DNA of 64,000 bases from a candidate division KSB1 bacterium. GTDB lineage: Bacteria > Zhuqueibacterota > Zhuqueibacteria > JANLFK01 > Oleimicrobiaceae. This document shows, piece by piece, positions 18,850 through 28,072 of the stretch. The position numbers and the translations under genes were made by a program. The stretch covers positions 372,001 to 436,000 of the forward strand of contig JANLFK010000001.1 in assembly GCA_024655945.1 (NCBI GenBank), in the 5' to 3' direction. The notes under the pieces were generated by a model. That model saw only the letters and a list, made by a program, of their open reading frames with translations, was not told the DNA's origin and searched no databases. The first letter of the stretch is position 1. Every line of letters begins with the position of its first letter.

Positions 18850-20775
18850 TCACAGCAGACCTCGACGCATCGCCTCGCGCTTGACAGGGCCCCAGAAGCC
18901 GATTGGCCGCGACATCACATAGTACTTCACCAGGTGGTCCATCTCTTCGGGTTTGGTCAGCAAGGTGACCGGCACGTAGATAAGGGCGTTGAGGACGATC
19001 AGTGACCAGAACTGCAAATAGTCAGGCAGCTCCGGGATGACCCCGAAACGAGGCAGTACCCAGACCACCAGCCAGCTCAAGCCCAAATTGGCCACCCAAG
19101 CAGTCAAATACCCCCAGGAGTTAAACCGCCACCAGATGACCTGCAGGATGTTGGGCAACCATACGCCCGCAGCCATGATCCACAGGGCGAAGATTAGCCA
19201 TGCGGTAATCTCCTCGCCGATAATCAGCCCGAAGACGAAGGAGCCTCCCAAGACGACGAGAGTGGCAACGCGTCCCACCCACACCAGACGCCGCTCGCTC
19301 GCTTGCGGGTTGACGTAGTGGTGGTAAAAGTCGCGCGTGGCATACAGGGCACCCAGGTTCAGGTGCGTTGAGATAGTCGACAAGTGGATAGCCAGAATTC
19401 CCGCGAAGAAAAACCCCACCATTCCCACTGGCAAGTACTTGAAGCCGATTATGTACCAGCTCATCTCATAGTCTTTCTGCGCGGCGATGTGGGGGAAGAG
19501 CACGAAGAAGCCCAGCACGGCCACGGCCCACATGGTATTGCGGACGATTGTGGCCAGCGTGCCTGCCCAGATGGAGTACGAGGCATCGCGCACGGTTCTG
19601 GCCGACTGGATGCGTTGCGCCTCCGTGTACCAGTCGATGCTGGTACCCATGCCGAAACCTCCGAGAAGGGCCACCACCAACATGGTGATGAACCACGCCA
19701 CCGGGAATTGGCCCCGGAACATGCCGGTGAAGCTCAGCGGGTTCAGCCGCCACCGTTGACCTTGATAATGGCTCTGCTCCACCGTCTGCCAGGTGCGCCC
19801 TTCATCCAATGACGCTTCCACTCTCACAAGGCGACGCGCGCGCTGCGGAGTCCAGACAATGTTAATGGCCTGGCCAGCGTACACGGTGTCGTACGCTGCA
19901 GGATAGAGCACCACCCCAGGCGCAGCCTCTTCGTAGAGCGCCGCCTTGACCCGTTGATTGGTCCTGCCTCGGGGGTTCGCTTCCCCTCTGGGCACAACCA
20001 CAAAATTGCCCTGGCTGGAAGCGAGCACCTCGTCCGTTGCCGCGTCCTTGATGCGCACGCAGCCCCCTGCCACCGGCTGGCGCACCTCGGGTACTGTCCA
20101 GGTGCAACTGCTATTCATGCCGCTCAGCCTATTGACGATACTGCGCGGCCCGCCGGCTGCCGCAACACCCCAGGCGCACACCATGGTGATCATGACAAAC
20201 GCAATCACTCCCTGCTGAAAATCTGCCATGACCACCCCCCAATAGCCTGCGGCGAGCACATAGATGACGCACACCGACGAAAAGGTACCAAGCCCAACCC
20301 AGAGTGGCCAGCCGAAGAAGACGTTGCACAGCTTGCCCATGGCAATGCCCACCCAGCCAAGGATGAACATGTTCATGAAGACCTGCCAGCCGGCCACCCA
20401 CCCGCGCAACATCTCGCTGCCCAGGCCGCCGAAGCGCAGACTCTGCCACTCCGCCTGGCTATAGGCCAACGAACGGCGAAAGATCCGCGCGGAAACAAAA
20501 GCGCTGACCGCCGCCCACGCACAGAAGAACGTGTACCAGAGCCCTGCCAGGCCGTACTTGTAGATCACACCGCCAATCCAGATTGGCGTGTCAGTGGCAG
20601 TGTGGGTCGCATAGACCGAAGAGGCAGGCAGCCACCATGGCAAGCCGCGGCCAGCCAGAAAGAAATCTGACTGCGAACGCTTGCCCAGTCGGTAGAAGAA
20701 GACGCCACAAACCACCATCAGGAGGGTAATGAGCAGCAACCAGAACCAATCCAAAGGGGCGAAGAGACTCATCAT
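18850..20775 (-). CDS. Sodium:solute symporter with an inserted beta-rich domain
   Basis: A 641-residue SSS-family transporter with the usual start (FFLAGRGLPWWLPASSVYAT) and about 13 membrane segments. Between two membrane segments, about residues 221-345 (19741-20115), lies an extra soluble domain. It contains CTWTVPEVRQPVAGGCVRI and later VYAGQAINIVWTP with VRVEASLDEGRTWQTV. These resemble the Ig-like beta-sandwich repeats of bacterial surface proteins. Three tiny overlapping membrane-protein genes lie just upstream and may be co-expressed subunits. AGGAGG precedes the paired ATG codons. The transported solute is unknown; the nucleoside catabolic genes further upstream on the same strand make a nucleoside possible. 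Confidence 0.9.
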   Translation of the reverse strand: MMSLFAPLDWFWLLLITLLMVVCGVFFYRLGKRSQSDFFLAGRGLPWWLPASSVYATHTATDTPIWIGGVIYKYGLAGLWYTFFCAWAAVSAFVSARIFRRSLAYSQAEWQSLRFGGLGSEMLRGWVAGWQVFMNMFILGWVGIAMGKLCNVFFGWPLWVGLGTFSSVCVIYVLAAGYWGVVMADFQQGVIAFVMITMVCAWGVAAAGGPRSIVNRLSGMNSSCTWTVPEVRQPVAGGCVRIKDAATDEVLASSQGNFVVVPRGEANPRGRTNQRVKAALYEEAAPGVVLYPAAYDTVYAGQAINIVWTPQRARRLVRVEASLDEGRTWQTVEQSHYQGQRWRLNPLSFTGMFRGQFPVAWFITMLVVALLGGFGMGTSIDWYTEAQRIQSARTVRDASYSIWAGTLATIVRNTMWAVAVLGFFVLFPHIAAQKDYEMSWYIIGFKYLPVGMVGFFFAGILAIHLSTISTHLNLGALYATRDFYHHYVNPQASERRLVWVGRVATLVVLGGSFVFGLIIGEEITAWLIFALWIMAAGVWLPNILQVIWWRFNSWGYLTAWVANLGLSWLVVWVLPRFGVIPELPDYLQFWSLIVLNALIYVPVTLLTKPEEMDHLVKYYVMSRPIGFWGPVKREAMRRGLL

Positions 20776-20816
20776 AGCTGTGCCTCCTTATGCAGCGGAA
20801 GGGACCGCTCTGCGGA

Positions 20817-20945
20817 CTAGATGCCCTTCATGAAGCGCTTGATCAGCAGGTAGGTCAGCAAGAACGAGACGAGGAAGACCCCCGCAGGCAGCAAAGCGCC
20901 AAGAATCGGACTCCCCAGACGCGTCGGTTCGAGCAACTCAGCCAT
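20817..20945 (-). CDS. Small single-span membrane protein (42 aa)
   Basis: The protein starts MAELLEPTRLGSPILGALLP, has one hydrophobic helix (about residues 13-36) and ends in a basic tail, KRFMKGI. Its ATG at 20945 overlaps the end of the preceding small gene (8 bases shared, different frame), which suggests translational coupling. It ends 41 nt before the symporter start. I recognise no family. Small proteins next to SSS transporters can be accessory subunits; that is an inference from position. Confidence 0.6.
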   Translation of the reverse strand: MAELLEPTRLGSPILGALLPAGVFLVSFLLTYLLIKRFMKGI

Positions 20946-21069
20946 TGTTCGCTTCTCCTTGCTGGCGACCACGGTATTTGCGGTAGTACAAATACGCAAA
21001 GACCATCCCCACCAGGGATGCCCCGTAGGCGATGGTCATGCCGAGCACCACTGCCAACCCTTTGCTCAT
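20938..21069 (-). CDS. Small single-span membrane protein (43 aa)
   Basis: The protein starts MSKGLAVVLGMTIAYGASLV, has one hydrophobic helix (about residues 4-29) and ends in a very basic, polar tail with YYRKYRGRQQ. Its ATG overlaps the stop of the preceding 98-residue gene (ATGA), and its own end overlaps the next start. The whole frame is framed by coupled starts, which argues that it is real despite its size. No family recognised. Confidence 0.6.
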   Translation of the reverse strand: MSKGLAVVLGMTIAYGASLVGMVFAYLYYRKYRGRQQGEANNG

Positions 21070-21362
21070 GCTGGCTCCTCCCAGCGCTGAATGCGCTCAA
21101 GTTCCTTGAGATGTCCTTTCTGCTTCCTCTCGTACTCGGTGGAAATCACGCGCAGCTTGGGGTCAATCACCCAATACATCAGCGCGGTGAAGGCAATGCC
21201 GGCCGCCAGGATGACATAACCCCATGGCAGCAGGAGAAAGGATACCGCCAGCCCTACCAGTATGCACGTATAGGAAAGCGCAGAGAACAGCATGGCAATC
21301 CAGTCCTCTCTGCTCCATTCGTCTGCCTGGCGCGGCGTCCACGTACGGCGAATGAGTGGCAT
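21066..21362 (-). CDS. Two-span membrane protein (98 aa), first of three coupled small genes
   Basis: The protein starts MPLIRRTWTPRQADEWSRED, then has two hydrophobic helices in about residues 24-65 separated by a short turn, and ends in a charged tail rich in Lys and Glu. The ATG at 21362 has GGGAGGA 6-8 nt upstream; an earlier frame start lacks a ribosome site. The tail overlaps the next small gene by ATGA. The topology resembles small accessory subunits found with sodium:solute symporters, but I cannot assign a named family. Confidence 0.65.
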   Translation of the reverse strand: MPLIRRTWTPRQADEWSREDWIAMLFSALSYTCILVGLAVSFLLLPWGYVILAAGIAFTALMYWVIDPKLRVISTEYERKQKGHLKELERIQRWEEPA

Positions 21363-21448
21363 CGCGATTCCTCCCACTATGGCTTCAGCAGCAACTTTGC
21401 TCCGACAGCCAGCACGAAGTCGTTCCAATCGCACGGCCGGCAACACAT

Positions 21449-22336
21449 CTACTTCTCCGGCGGCTGACCGGCAACCCTCTCTTTCAGAATCTCGGCCACC
21501 CCGGCAATACTGCTGAGCACCCCGGAGGCCTCATACGGCAGGAAGATTTTGGTCGCCTGGCCGTCGGCTATCTTCTGCAATGCTTCCAAGTAGCGGATAG
21601 CAATGAGGTCGTTGGTGGGCTGGCCCCGGTGGATGGCAACGAACACCGTCTCGATCGCTTCGGCTTCGCCCTGGGCCACGGTGACCTTCTGGTAACGGTG
21701 AGCATCGGCCACCTTCTTGATGGCCTCTGCTTCGCCCTCTGCCCGGAGGATGGCCGACCGCTTCTGGCCTTCCGCCTCCAAGATCATGGCGCGTCGCTCC
21801 CGCTCCGCCTTCATCTGACGGTGCATTGCCTCGGTGACGTCGGCAGGCGGCTCGATGCGCTGCAACTCGACTCTTGTCACGCGGGTCCCCCACTTGTCCG
21901 TGGCGTCATCGAGAATCTGCCGCAGCTTGGTGTTGATTACCTCACGCGAAGTGAGCGATTCGTCCAGAGCCAAGTCGCCGACCAGGTTACGGAGATTGGT
22001 CTGGGCGAGTTTGGTGGCAGCGATGTAAAAGTTCGACACGTTGTAGGTGACCTTCACCGGGTCGGTCACTTCGTAGTAGACAACGGCGTCCACCTGCACA
22101 ACCACGTTGTCTTTGGTGATCACTGCCTGGGGCGGCACATCCACCACCTGCTCGCGCATGTCCACCTTGATCATCTTCTCCAGAAACGGGATGATCACGG
22201 TGAGCCCACTGTCTGCGGTGCGCTGGTACCTGCCCAGCCGCTCGATGAGCCCTTTCTCCCAGGGACGGACGATCTTCACGCCGGTGGCCATGACTACGAA
22301 CACCACCAGCGCCGCGAGAACGAAGAGTACAGTCAT
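21449..22336 (-). CDS. SPFH/stomatin-like membrane-associated protein
   Basis: A 295-residue protein of the stomatin/prohibitin (SPFH) family. One N-terminal helix (residues 3-19) is followed by the SPFH domain ([20 protein letters not shown] and [19 protein letters not shown]). A long Ala/Glu-rich coiled coil (about 190-260) comes next. It forms oligomeric membrane scaffolds. It starts 1 nt after the stop of the nfeD gene; SPFH-NfeD pairs are widespread and act together in membrane domain organisation. Confidence 0.93.
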   Translation of the reverse strand: MTVLFVLAALVVFVVMATGVKIVRPWEKGLIERLGRYQRTADSGLTVIIPFLEKMIKVDMREQVVDVPPQAVITKDNVVVQVDAVVYYEVTDPVKVTYNVSNFYIAATKLAQTNLRNLVGDLALDESLTSREVINTKLRQILDDATDKWGTRVTRVELQRIEPPADVTEAMHRQMKAERERRAMILEAEGQKRSAILRAEGEAEAIKKVADAHRYQKVTVAQGEAEAIETVFVAIHRGQPTNDLIAIRYLEALQKIADGQATKIFLPYEASGVLSSIAGVAEILKERVAGQPPEK

Positions 22337-22337
22337 G

Positions 22338-22784
22338 TCACCTCCCTTCCTGCTGTTTCCGGACCACCAGATGCGCGCCCTCCACCCGTAGCACCTCCAC
22401 CCTTGTGCCGACGCCGAGTACTTGGTCGTCGGCGCTGCTGGCGCGCCATTCTTCCCTGGCCACGCGCACCATGCCGGTGTTGGCCACGTTGTCCACCTCT
22501 TGCAGGACGACGCCCGTCTGCCCAACGAGCCGATCCGCCCCGATGCCTGGGCTCTGCGCCCTCGTCATGCGGCGGGCAAGCCTGCGGGAAAGGGGAACCA
22601 GCGCTGCGGAGATCACCACGAAGGCGCCCCACTGCCATGCCGGACCAAGGCCGACATAGGCCAGCACCGCGGCCACCACTGCTCCCGCCGCGAACAGGAT
22701 GATAAAGAAGCCTGAGGTGAATATCTCGGCCACCACAAAGAGCGCAGCCGAAAACAGCCAGACGAGCCACGCGCCGTGATTCAT
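22338..22784 (-). CDS. NfeD-like membrane protein (short form)
   Basis: A 148-residue protein with about four hydrophobic segments (residues 5-80) and a C-terminal OB-fold domain. That domain begins at [18 protein letters not shown] and ends in [11 protein letters not shown]. The ClpP-like protease half of long NfeD proteins is absent. The ATG at 22784 overlaps the stop of the phosphorylase gene (ATGA), so translation is coupled. Partner of the adjoining SPFH protein. Confidence 0.9.
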   Translation of the reverse strand: MNHGAWLVWLFSAALFVVAEIFTSGFFIILFAAGAVVAAVLAYVGLGPAWQWGAFVVISAALVPLSRRLARRMTRAQSPGIGADRLVGQTGVVLQEVDNVANTGMVRVAREEWRASSADDQVLGVGTRVEVLRVEGAHLVVRKQQEGR

Positions 22785-24148
22785 CGCTCTTCTCCCTCGT
22801 GCGCTCTGGCCAACGACAGCTCCGGCCACGGATGGGTGCCGTGCTCGTCGATCAGCGCCTGGATGAGAGGGGGCGGCGAAACCGGCTCAGCAAAGATGCG
22901 AAAGGCATCGCGCACCATGCGCGCGGCCTCGTCGAGCATCGGGCCTTTGTTGCAATAAAGAGACGCGAGCACATCACCCACGTGAACCCTTTCGCCCACT
23001 TTCTTGTGCGACACCACTCCGGCGCTGTAGTCGATGGCATCCTCCACCACCTGGCGCCCGCCGCCCAGCAGACAGACAGCCGTCCCCACAGCCCGCGCAT
23101 CGATGGCGCTGACAAAGCCCTCGCGCAGGCTATGCACTTCCCCCTCGCAGCGCGGCGGGGGGTATGAGTCGGGATTATCGACCACGGCCAGGTCGCCCCC
23201 TTGGGCCTCCACCATGTGGACAAACCGCTCATATGCCGCACCGCTGGCGAGGACCTGGCGCAGCGTGGCATCTGCCTCGTGCCGCGAGCTGCACCGCCCT
23301 GCCAACAGCAACATGACCGCCCCCAGCGCGAAGGTCACCTCCATCACATCCTCGGCCCCTTGTCCTCGCAAGCAGAGGATGGCCTCCTTTGTTTCCAGCC
23401 AAGTGCCGACCATGTGGCCTAAGGGCTGTTCCATGCTTGTGAGCAGGGCCACCGTCGGCAAGCCGTGCTCTTGCGCCGTAGACACCAGGCTGCGGGCCAG
23501 GGCCTCCGCTTGCTCCTGTTCCTGAAAAAAAGCGCCCCCGCCCGTCTTCACATCGAGCACCAGGCCGTCTATCCCCTCCGCCAACTTCTTGCTGAGAATG
23601 CTGGCCGTAACCAGAGGGATGGAGTCCACGGTGGCTGTGGCGTCGCGCAGGGCGTACATTCTGCGGTCGGCCGGCACCAGGCGGGCAGTCTGCCCCGCGA
23701 TGAACAGCCCCACCTCCTGCAGCTGCTCCGCCAAAGCTTCTGGTTCGAGGTCAGTGCGAAAACCAGGGATGGCCTCCAGCTTGTCTAACGTGCCGCCTGT
23801 GTGTCCCAGCCCGCGCCCCGAAATCATGGGCACCTTAACGCCGGCGGCTGCCACCAGTGGGGCTAACACTAGCGACACCTTGTCGCCCACGCCGCCGGTG
23901 CTGTGCTTGTCCACCTTGGGACCTGGGACATCGGCAAAGTTCAAGACTTCTCCGGAATGCAGCATGATTTCGGTGAGGCAGGCGGTCTCTTGGGTGTCCA
24001 TGCCGCGCAAGCAGATCGCCATGAGCAAGGCGGCCATCTGGTAGTCAGGGATGCGTCCTTTGACGTAGCCGCGCACAAAGTAGTCGATCTCGTCGCGGGT
24101 CAGCTTATGGCCGTCCCGTTTGCGGCCGATGATGTCGCGGGCGGTCAT
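22781..24148 (-). CDS. Pyrimidine-nucleoside / thymidine phosphorylase
   Basis: Cleaves thymidine, deoxyuridine or uridine with phosphate to the base and (deoxy)ribose-1-phosphate. The 455-residue protein has the family signature KHSTGGVGDK, SGRGLGHTGGTLDKLE and the C-terminal domain with KVGERVHVGDVLASLY. The ATG at 24148 is where homology begins. It lies 4 nt after deoC. With DeoC and the mutase upstream it forms a complete nucleoside-sugar breakdown route. Confidence 0.95.
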   Translation of the reverse strand: MTARDIIGRKRDGHKLTRDEIDYFVRGYVKGRIPDYQMAALLMAICLRGMDTQETACLTEIMLHSGEVLNFADVPGPKVDKHSTGGVGDKVSLVLAPLVAAAGVKVPMISGRGLGHTGGTLDKLEAIPGFRTDLEPEALAEQLQEVGLFIAGQTARLVPADRRMYALRDATATVDSIPLVTASILSKKLAEGIDGLVLDVKTGGGAFFQEQEQAEALARSLVSTAQEHGLPTVALLTSMEQPLGHMVGTWLETKEAILCLRGQGAEDVMEVTFALGAVMLLLAGRCSSRHEADATLRQVLASGAAYERFVHMVEAQGGDLAVVDNPDSYPPPRCEGEVHSLREGFVSAIDARAVGTAVCLLGGGRQVVEDAIDYSAGVVSHKKVGERVHVGDVLASLYCNKGPMLDEAARMVRDAFRIFAEPVSPPPLIQALIDEHGTHPWPELSLARAHEGEER

Positions 24149-24152
24149 ACGC

Positions 24153-25004
24153 TCAGGAGGTCGCTTGCTGGCCGGACACGATGCTGACGCTGGCGCTGGC
24201 GCCAATGCGGTCTGCTCCTGCCGCCACCATGGCCTGTGCAGCCTCGAAGTCACGGATGCCCCCGGCGGCTTTTACCCCCATGCTGGTGCCCACCACGCGA
24301 CGCATGAGGGCCACATCGGCAGCCGTGGCTCCGCCAGTGCTGAAGCCCGTGGAGGTCTTTACAAAATGTGCCCCTGCCCTCTGTGCCAGCAGGCAGGCAT
24401 GGATTTTTTCCGCGTCGGTGAGCAGGCACGCCTCGATGATGACTTTGACGTGGGCGGGAGCTGCCGCCCGCACCACCCCGCGAATGTCCTCTTCCACGTA
24501 GCGGTGCTCCCCGGACTTGAGCATGCCGATGTTCATGACCATGTCGATCTCGTCGGCGCCGTCTTGCACCGCGCGCGCCGCTTCTATGGCCTTGACCCGC
24601 ATGAGATTGGCACCCAAAGGAAAGCCCACTACCGAGCAGACCAGTACTCCTGACCCCCGCACGGCGGCGGCGCACAACTTTGCCCAACACGGGTTGACGC
24701 AGATACTGGCAAAGCCGTACTGCACTGCCTCTTCGCACAGACGGACTATCTGCTGCCTGCTGGCATCAGGCTTCAGCAAGGTGTGGTCGATGAGTCTTGC
24801 CAGTTCGGCGGCCGGCCTGGCCATCCCCAAACTTGCCCCTATGCGCGCTGCGCCGCTGCGCACGATGGCATCCACTGCCGCAGGGTTGCGCACGCTGCAC
24901 TGCTGACAGTTGGTGCAGGTGCCCGTGGTGACTTCACTGCAGGGAGACAAAGGTTCTGCCACGCGCTCCACCAAGCGCTGCACGTTGTCTGATGTGGTTT
25001 CCAT
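24153..25004 (-). CDS. deoC: Deoxyribose-phosphate aldolase with a Cys-rich N-terminal extension
   Basis: Splits deoxyribose-5-phosphate into acetaldehyde and glyceraldehyde-3-phosphate through a Schiff base. The TIM-barrel part starts near residue 69 ([11 protein letters not shown]). It carries EIDMVMNIG, the Schiff-base lysine in FVKTSTGF and the second lysine in VKAAGGIRD. Before it lies an extra segment of about 65 residues with four cysteines, Cys22 and then TCTNCQQCS (30, 33, 36), which could bind a metal or iron-sulfur cluster. The gene begins 8 nt after the mutase stop and ends 4 nt before the phosphorylase. The longer upstream frame overlaps the mutase and is rejected. Confidence 0.94.
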   Translation of the reverse strand: METTSDNVQRLVERVAEPLSPCSEVTTGTCTNCQQCSVRNPAAVDAIVRSGAARIGASLGMARPAAELARLIDHTLLKPDASRQQIVRLCEEAVQYGFASICVNPCWAKLCAAAVRGSGVLVCSVVGFPLGANLMRVKAIEAARAVQDGADEIDMVMNIGMLKSGEHRYVEEDIRGVVRAAAPAHVKVIIEACLLTDAEKIHACLLAQRAGAHFVKTSTGFSTGGATAADVALMRRVVGTSMGVKAAGGIRDFEAAQAMVAAGADRIGASASVSIVSGQQATS

Positions 25005-25012
25005 ACCCTTCC

Positions 25013-26383
25013 CTATGCCAAAAGCCGGGCAATTTCCACCTTCATCTCCTCGACGAGGGCCTGGGCTTGCGCGGCGCTCGGTGCCTCGGCGATGATGCGA
25101 ATGATGGGCTCGGTGTTTGACGGACGCACGTGGACCCATGACCGCTCGTAGAGGACCTTCACCCCGTCGAGCAGGTCCAACTGTCCCCCGCGATGTTCCT
25201 GCGCAAGCTTTTGCACGACTGCTCCTGGGTCTATCCCCGTACCCAATTCGACCCTGTGTTTGACCATCTCGTACTGCGGCAAGGTTGCGTTGAGTTCGGA
25301 GACGGTGCCGCCGAATTCTACCAGGTGCTGGAGGGTCAGCGCAACACCTAGGGGGGCGTCGCGGCCCAGGTGGAGCTCTGGCAGCATGACCCCACCGTTG
25401 CCCTCGCCGGCGATCACCGCCCCCACCGCGCGCGCTTTCAGCGCCACGTTGACCTCGCCGACCTTGGCCCGCACCACCTCAGCCAAATAGGCCGCTGCCA
25501 CATCGTCGATGGCACGGGTGGTTGAGGCGTTCACCACCACCTTGCCCGGGCGCTTGCCGAGGATGAGCTTGACGGCCAGCACCAGCGTATAGTCCTCGCC
25601 CAAAGGCTGACCCTTCTCTGAGACGATGGCGAGTCGGTCCACATCCGGGTCGACGGCGAAGCCGATATCGGCACCAAGGGAGCGCACCGCGGCGCACAAT
25701 TCGGTGAGGTTTTCTGGCCGTGGCTCGGGATTGCGCGGAAACAGCCCGGTCGGTTCTCGGTAGAGGAAATGCGCCGCGCAGCCCAGCCGCTCGCACAGCA
25801 TGGGCATAATCACGCCGCCCGCCCCGTGGCAACAGTCCACCACCACGCGAAACCTTCTGCGGCGGATGGCTGTCACGTCGATCACGGAGACCTTTTCTAT
25901 GGCCTCGATGTGGTCTGCGGCGGCGCGCTCATAGGCCTGCACCTTTCCCACGCGGTCCCAGGTGGCCAACGGGATAGGCCCCTCTCGCACGAGCCTGTTC
26001 ACTTCCTCCCCTTGCTGGGGACCGAGGAAGAGACCGTCGCTGGCGACCAGCTTCAGGGCATTCCATTGAATGGGGTTATGGCTGGCGGTGACGACGATGC
26101 CGCCACGCGCATGGAGCTTTTCCACGGCCAATTGCGTAGTCGGCGTAGGCACGATGCCGAGATCGATGACATGGCGCCCCACCGAGAGCAGGCCGGCACA
26201 CACGGCATGTTTCACCATGTCACCGGTCACCCGGGAGTCCCTGCCCACCACCACTGCGCCATCGCCCACCAGGGTACCGAACGCCTGCGCATAACGCAGC
26301 ACTATCTCTGGAGTAAGACTTCCGCCCACGGTGCCCCGGATACCGGACACAGAGATCATCAACCTTTCGCTGCTCACGGACAT
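25013..26383 (-). CDS. Alpha-D-phosphohexomutase family enzyme; likely phosphopentomutase by context
   Basis: The 456-residue protein has the four family landmarks. The phospho-serine loop is TASHNP (Ser101), the metal loop DPDVDR, the sugar loop GEGNGGVM and the phosphate-binding RPSNTEP. General annotation would be phosphoglucosamine or phosphomanno/glucomutase. The sugar loop GEGNG differs from the GEQSG of GlmM. It leads an operon with deoC (8 nt) and pyrimidine-nucleoside phosphorylase. A phosphopentomutase would be needed between these two steps and no DeoB is present; archaeal phosphopentomutases belong to this same family. The ATG at 26383 is favoured; an in-frame ATG at 26359 is possible. 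Confidence 0.88.
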   Translation of the reverse strand: MSVSSERLMISVSGIRGTVGGSLTPEIVLRYAQAFGTLVGDGAVVVGRDSRVTGDMVKHAVCAGLLSVGRHVIDLGIVPTPTTQLAVEKLHARGGIVVTASHNPIQWNALKLVASDGLFLGPQQGEEVNRLVREGPIPLATWDRVGKVQAYERAAADHIEAIEKVSVIDVTAIRRRRFRVVVDCCHGAGGVIMPMLCERLGCAAHFLYREPTGLFPRNPEPRPENLTELCAAVRSLGADIGFAVDPDVDRLAIVSEKGQPLGEDYTLVLAVKLILGKRPGKVVVNASTTRAIDDVAAAYLAEVVRAKVGEVNVALKARAVGAVIAGEGNGGVMLPELHLGRDAPLGVALTLQHLVEFGGTVSELNATLPQYEMVKHRVELGTGIDPGAVVQKLAQEHRGGQLDLLDGVKVLYERSWVHVRPSNTEPIIRIIAEAPSAAQAQALVEEMKVEIARLLA

Positions 26384-26420
26384 GGCTCCCTTTGTTGCTG
26401 TCCACGGTTTCGAGCACCTC

Positions 26421-26449
26421 AAGATAAACAATTTGTCCTGAAAACGCAA
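26421..26449 (-). promoter_or_regulatory. Promoter of the mutase-deoC-phosphorylase operon
   Basis: On the minus strand the -35 box TTGCGT (26444-26449) and the -10 box TATCTT (26421-26426) are 17 bp apart. The start codon of the mutase lies about 38 nt below the -10 box. Confidence 0.65.
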
Positions 26450-26503
26450 CGAATTTTTGCCGGAAGGCCGCCCGGCTGACCCAGCGAGGGCAGAACATTT
26501 TGC

Positions 26504-26532
26504 TTGACTATGCGGCCTTCGCCGCCTATATT
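26504..26532 (+). promoter_or_regulatory. Promoter of the GH5 gene
   Basis: TTGACT (26504-26509), 17 bp, TATATT (26527-26532), in an AT-rich patch 56 nt before the GH5 start. It diverges from the nucleoside operon promoter 55 bp away. Confidence 0.75.
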
Positions 26533-26587
26533 GCCATTGCATCAGCAAGAGGCTTCTCAGTCCTTCTGCCGAACGGAGGGAAAAGCG

Positions 26588-27643
26588 ATGAGCAGGAAAC
26601 TCCGAAACACTGAGGCCGCACTCCTTGTTCTCGCCTGCGTGTGCTGCTGCGCCAGGGACAAGAGTCCCCTGCAAACACAATCTCCGCCTGCGCCTGCGCA
26701 GTCACCATTGGATCCTTTCGTCCAGAATGCCCTTCTGGCCCGGGGAGTGAATCTAGGCAATGCCCTCGAGGCTCCCAACGAGGGCGAATGGGGCGTGGTG
26801 CTCGAGGAGAGGTATTTTCAGCTGATCAAGGAAGCAGGGTTCACAGCGGTGAGGATCCCTGTGCGCTGGTCCGCGCACGCCTCTAACAAGGAACCGTTTG
26901 CCATCGACCCAACCTTTATGGAGCGCGTGGATTGGGCGGTTGGCCAGGCTCTGCAGCGCGGCCTGGCAGTGGTGCTGAACATCCACCATTACGAAGAGAT
27001 GATGGAGAACCCGGCCGGCCACAGGGAGCGGTTCCTCTCCCTCTGGCGGCAGATTGCCCAGCATTACCGAGACTGCCCTGCCGAGCTCTTCTTCGAATTG
27101 CTCAACGAACCCTGTGGCAGTCTCACCGCCGAGTTGTGGGACGCTATCTTGCCCGAGGCCATCGCGGCGGTGCGGGCAAGCGATCCCTATCGCATTCTGA
27201 TCATCGGCCCTGGGCAGTGGAACGCAGTGGGCGCACTGGAGTCGCTCCAGCTGCCTGAGGAAGAAAGAGGCATCATCGTCACGTTCCACTACTACAATCC
27301 CTTTCAGTTCACCCACCAGGGCGCAGAGTGGGTACAGGGGAGCCAGGCGTGGTTGGGGACGACCTGGACCGGCACCCCGCAGCAGAAAAACGCCATTGAG
27401 CTGGAGTTGGTACGAGCCAAGCTATGGGCCGAGCAGCACAATCGCCCCCTTTTTGTCGGCGAGTTTGGCGCCTACAGCAAGGCAGACATGAACTCCCGTG
27501 CCCTGTGGACGAGCTTCGTGGCCAGGCAGGCGGAAAAGTACGGCATGAGCTGGTGCTATTGGGAGTTTTGCGCCGGGTTCGGCGTCTATGACCGCAATGC
27601 TAACGACTGGCACCACCCTCTGCTCCGCGCGCTCATCCCGTGA
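26588..27643 (+). CDS. Glycoside hydrolase family 5 cellulase-like lipoprotein
   Basis: A 351-residue endoglucanase-like enzyme. The N-terminus has a hydrophobic leader ending in VLAC, which suits a lipobox (Cys17), followed by a Pro/Gln linker to about residue 40. The GH5 barrel has ARGVNLGNALEAP, IPVRWSAH, the acid/base Glu in LLNEPCG, and the nucleophile Glu in LFVGEFGAYSK. It is probably surface- or periplasm-anchored and cuts beta-glucans. The ATG at 26588 has GGAGGG upstream. There is no polysaccharide-utilisation neighbourhood. Confidence 0.92.
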   Translation: MSRKLRNTEAALLVLACVCCCARDKSPLQTQSPPAPAQSPLDPFVQNALLARGVNLGNALEAPNEGEWGVVLEERYFQLIKEAGFTAVRIPVRWSAHASNKEPFAIDPTFMERVDWAVGQALQRGLAVVLNIHHYEEMMENPAGHRERFLSLWRQIAQHYRDCPAELFFELLNEPCGSLTAELWDAILPEAIAAVRASDPYRILIIGPGQWNAVGALESLQLPEEERGIIVTFHYYNPFQFTHQGAEWVQGSQAWLGTTWTGTPQQKNAIELELVRAKLWAEQHNRPLFVGEFGAYSKADMNSRALWTSFVARQAEKYGMSWCYWEFCAGFGVYDRNANDWHHPLLRALIP

Positions 27644-28072
27644 AGGCCAAGGCGCACGTTGCCGAACGAGGGTGCAGGCTACGGGAGCCCACACCACCTG
27701 CCGCGCGCCGCCGCACGGCTTCCGCACCGGTTTTGCGCGGGCGAGGGACCTTGCCGATTGAGGGGTGCCAAGCGGTTCTGACCGCCAAATTCCTCAATGG
27801 CCTCGCGCTGATGGCCTCGGCCTTCTACGGCAGGGGCGCGCTTGACGAACCTTTCCACCCGAAACGCTGGCCGCGCGCATCCTCTGAGGGCCGTCAGCAA
27901 ACCAACCGGTATTACCTTCAGGAACATGCACGGCGCTCGCATCAGTGCTAAGCAAAAACCGTTTGTTTTGTCGCTAGACTTCCCTATATTTAAAGGTGCA
28001 TGGAGGCTCAAGACCGCCTCGGAGGTACCCTGTCGTACTCATCACGCTGTGCACCATCAATGGAGGGATTGC
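27644..28072. other. Intergenic region with a possible promoter
   Basis: The 429-bp gap between two plus-strand genes. The reading frame of the next gene is open up to 27842, but there is no ribosome site or protein-like content before 28073. A plausible promoter lies at 27963-27990. Nothing else recognised. Confidence 0.4.
27963..27990 (+). promoter_or_regulatory. Possible promoter of the nuclease-helicase pair
   Basis: TTGTTT (27963-27968), 16 bp, TATATT (27985-27990). The downstream leader to the TTG start at 28073 is about 75 nt. The -35 box is weak. Confidence 0.5.
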
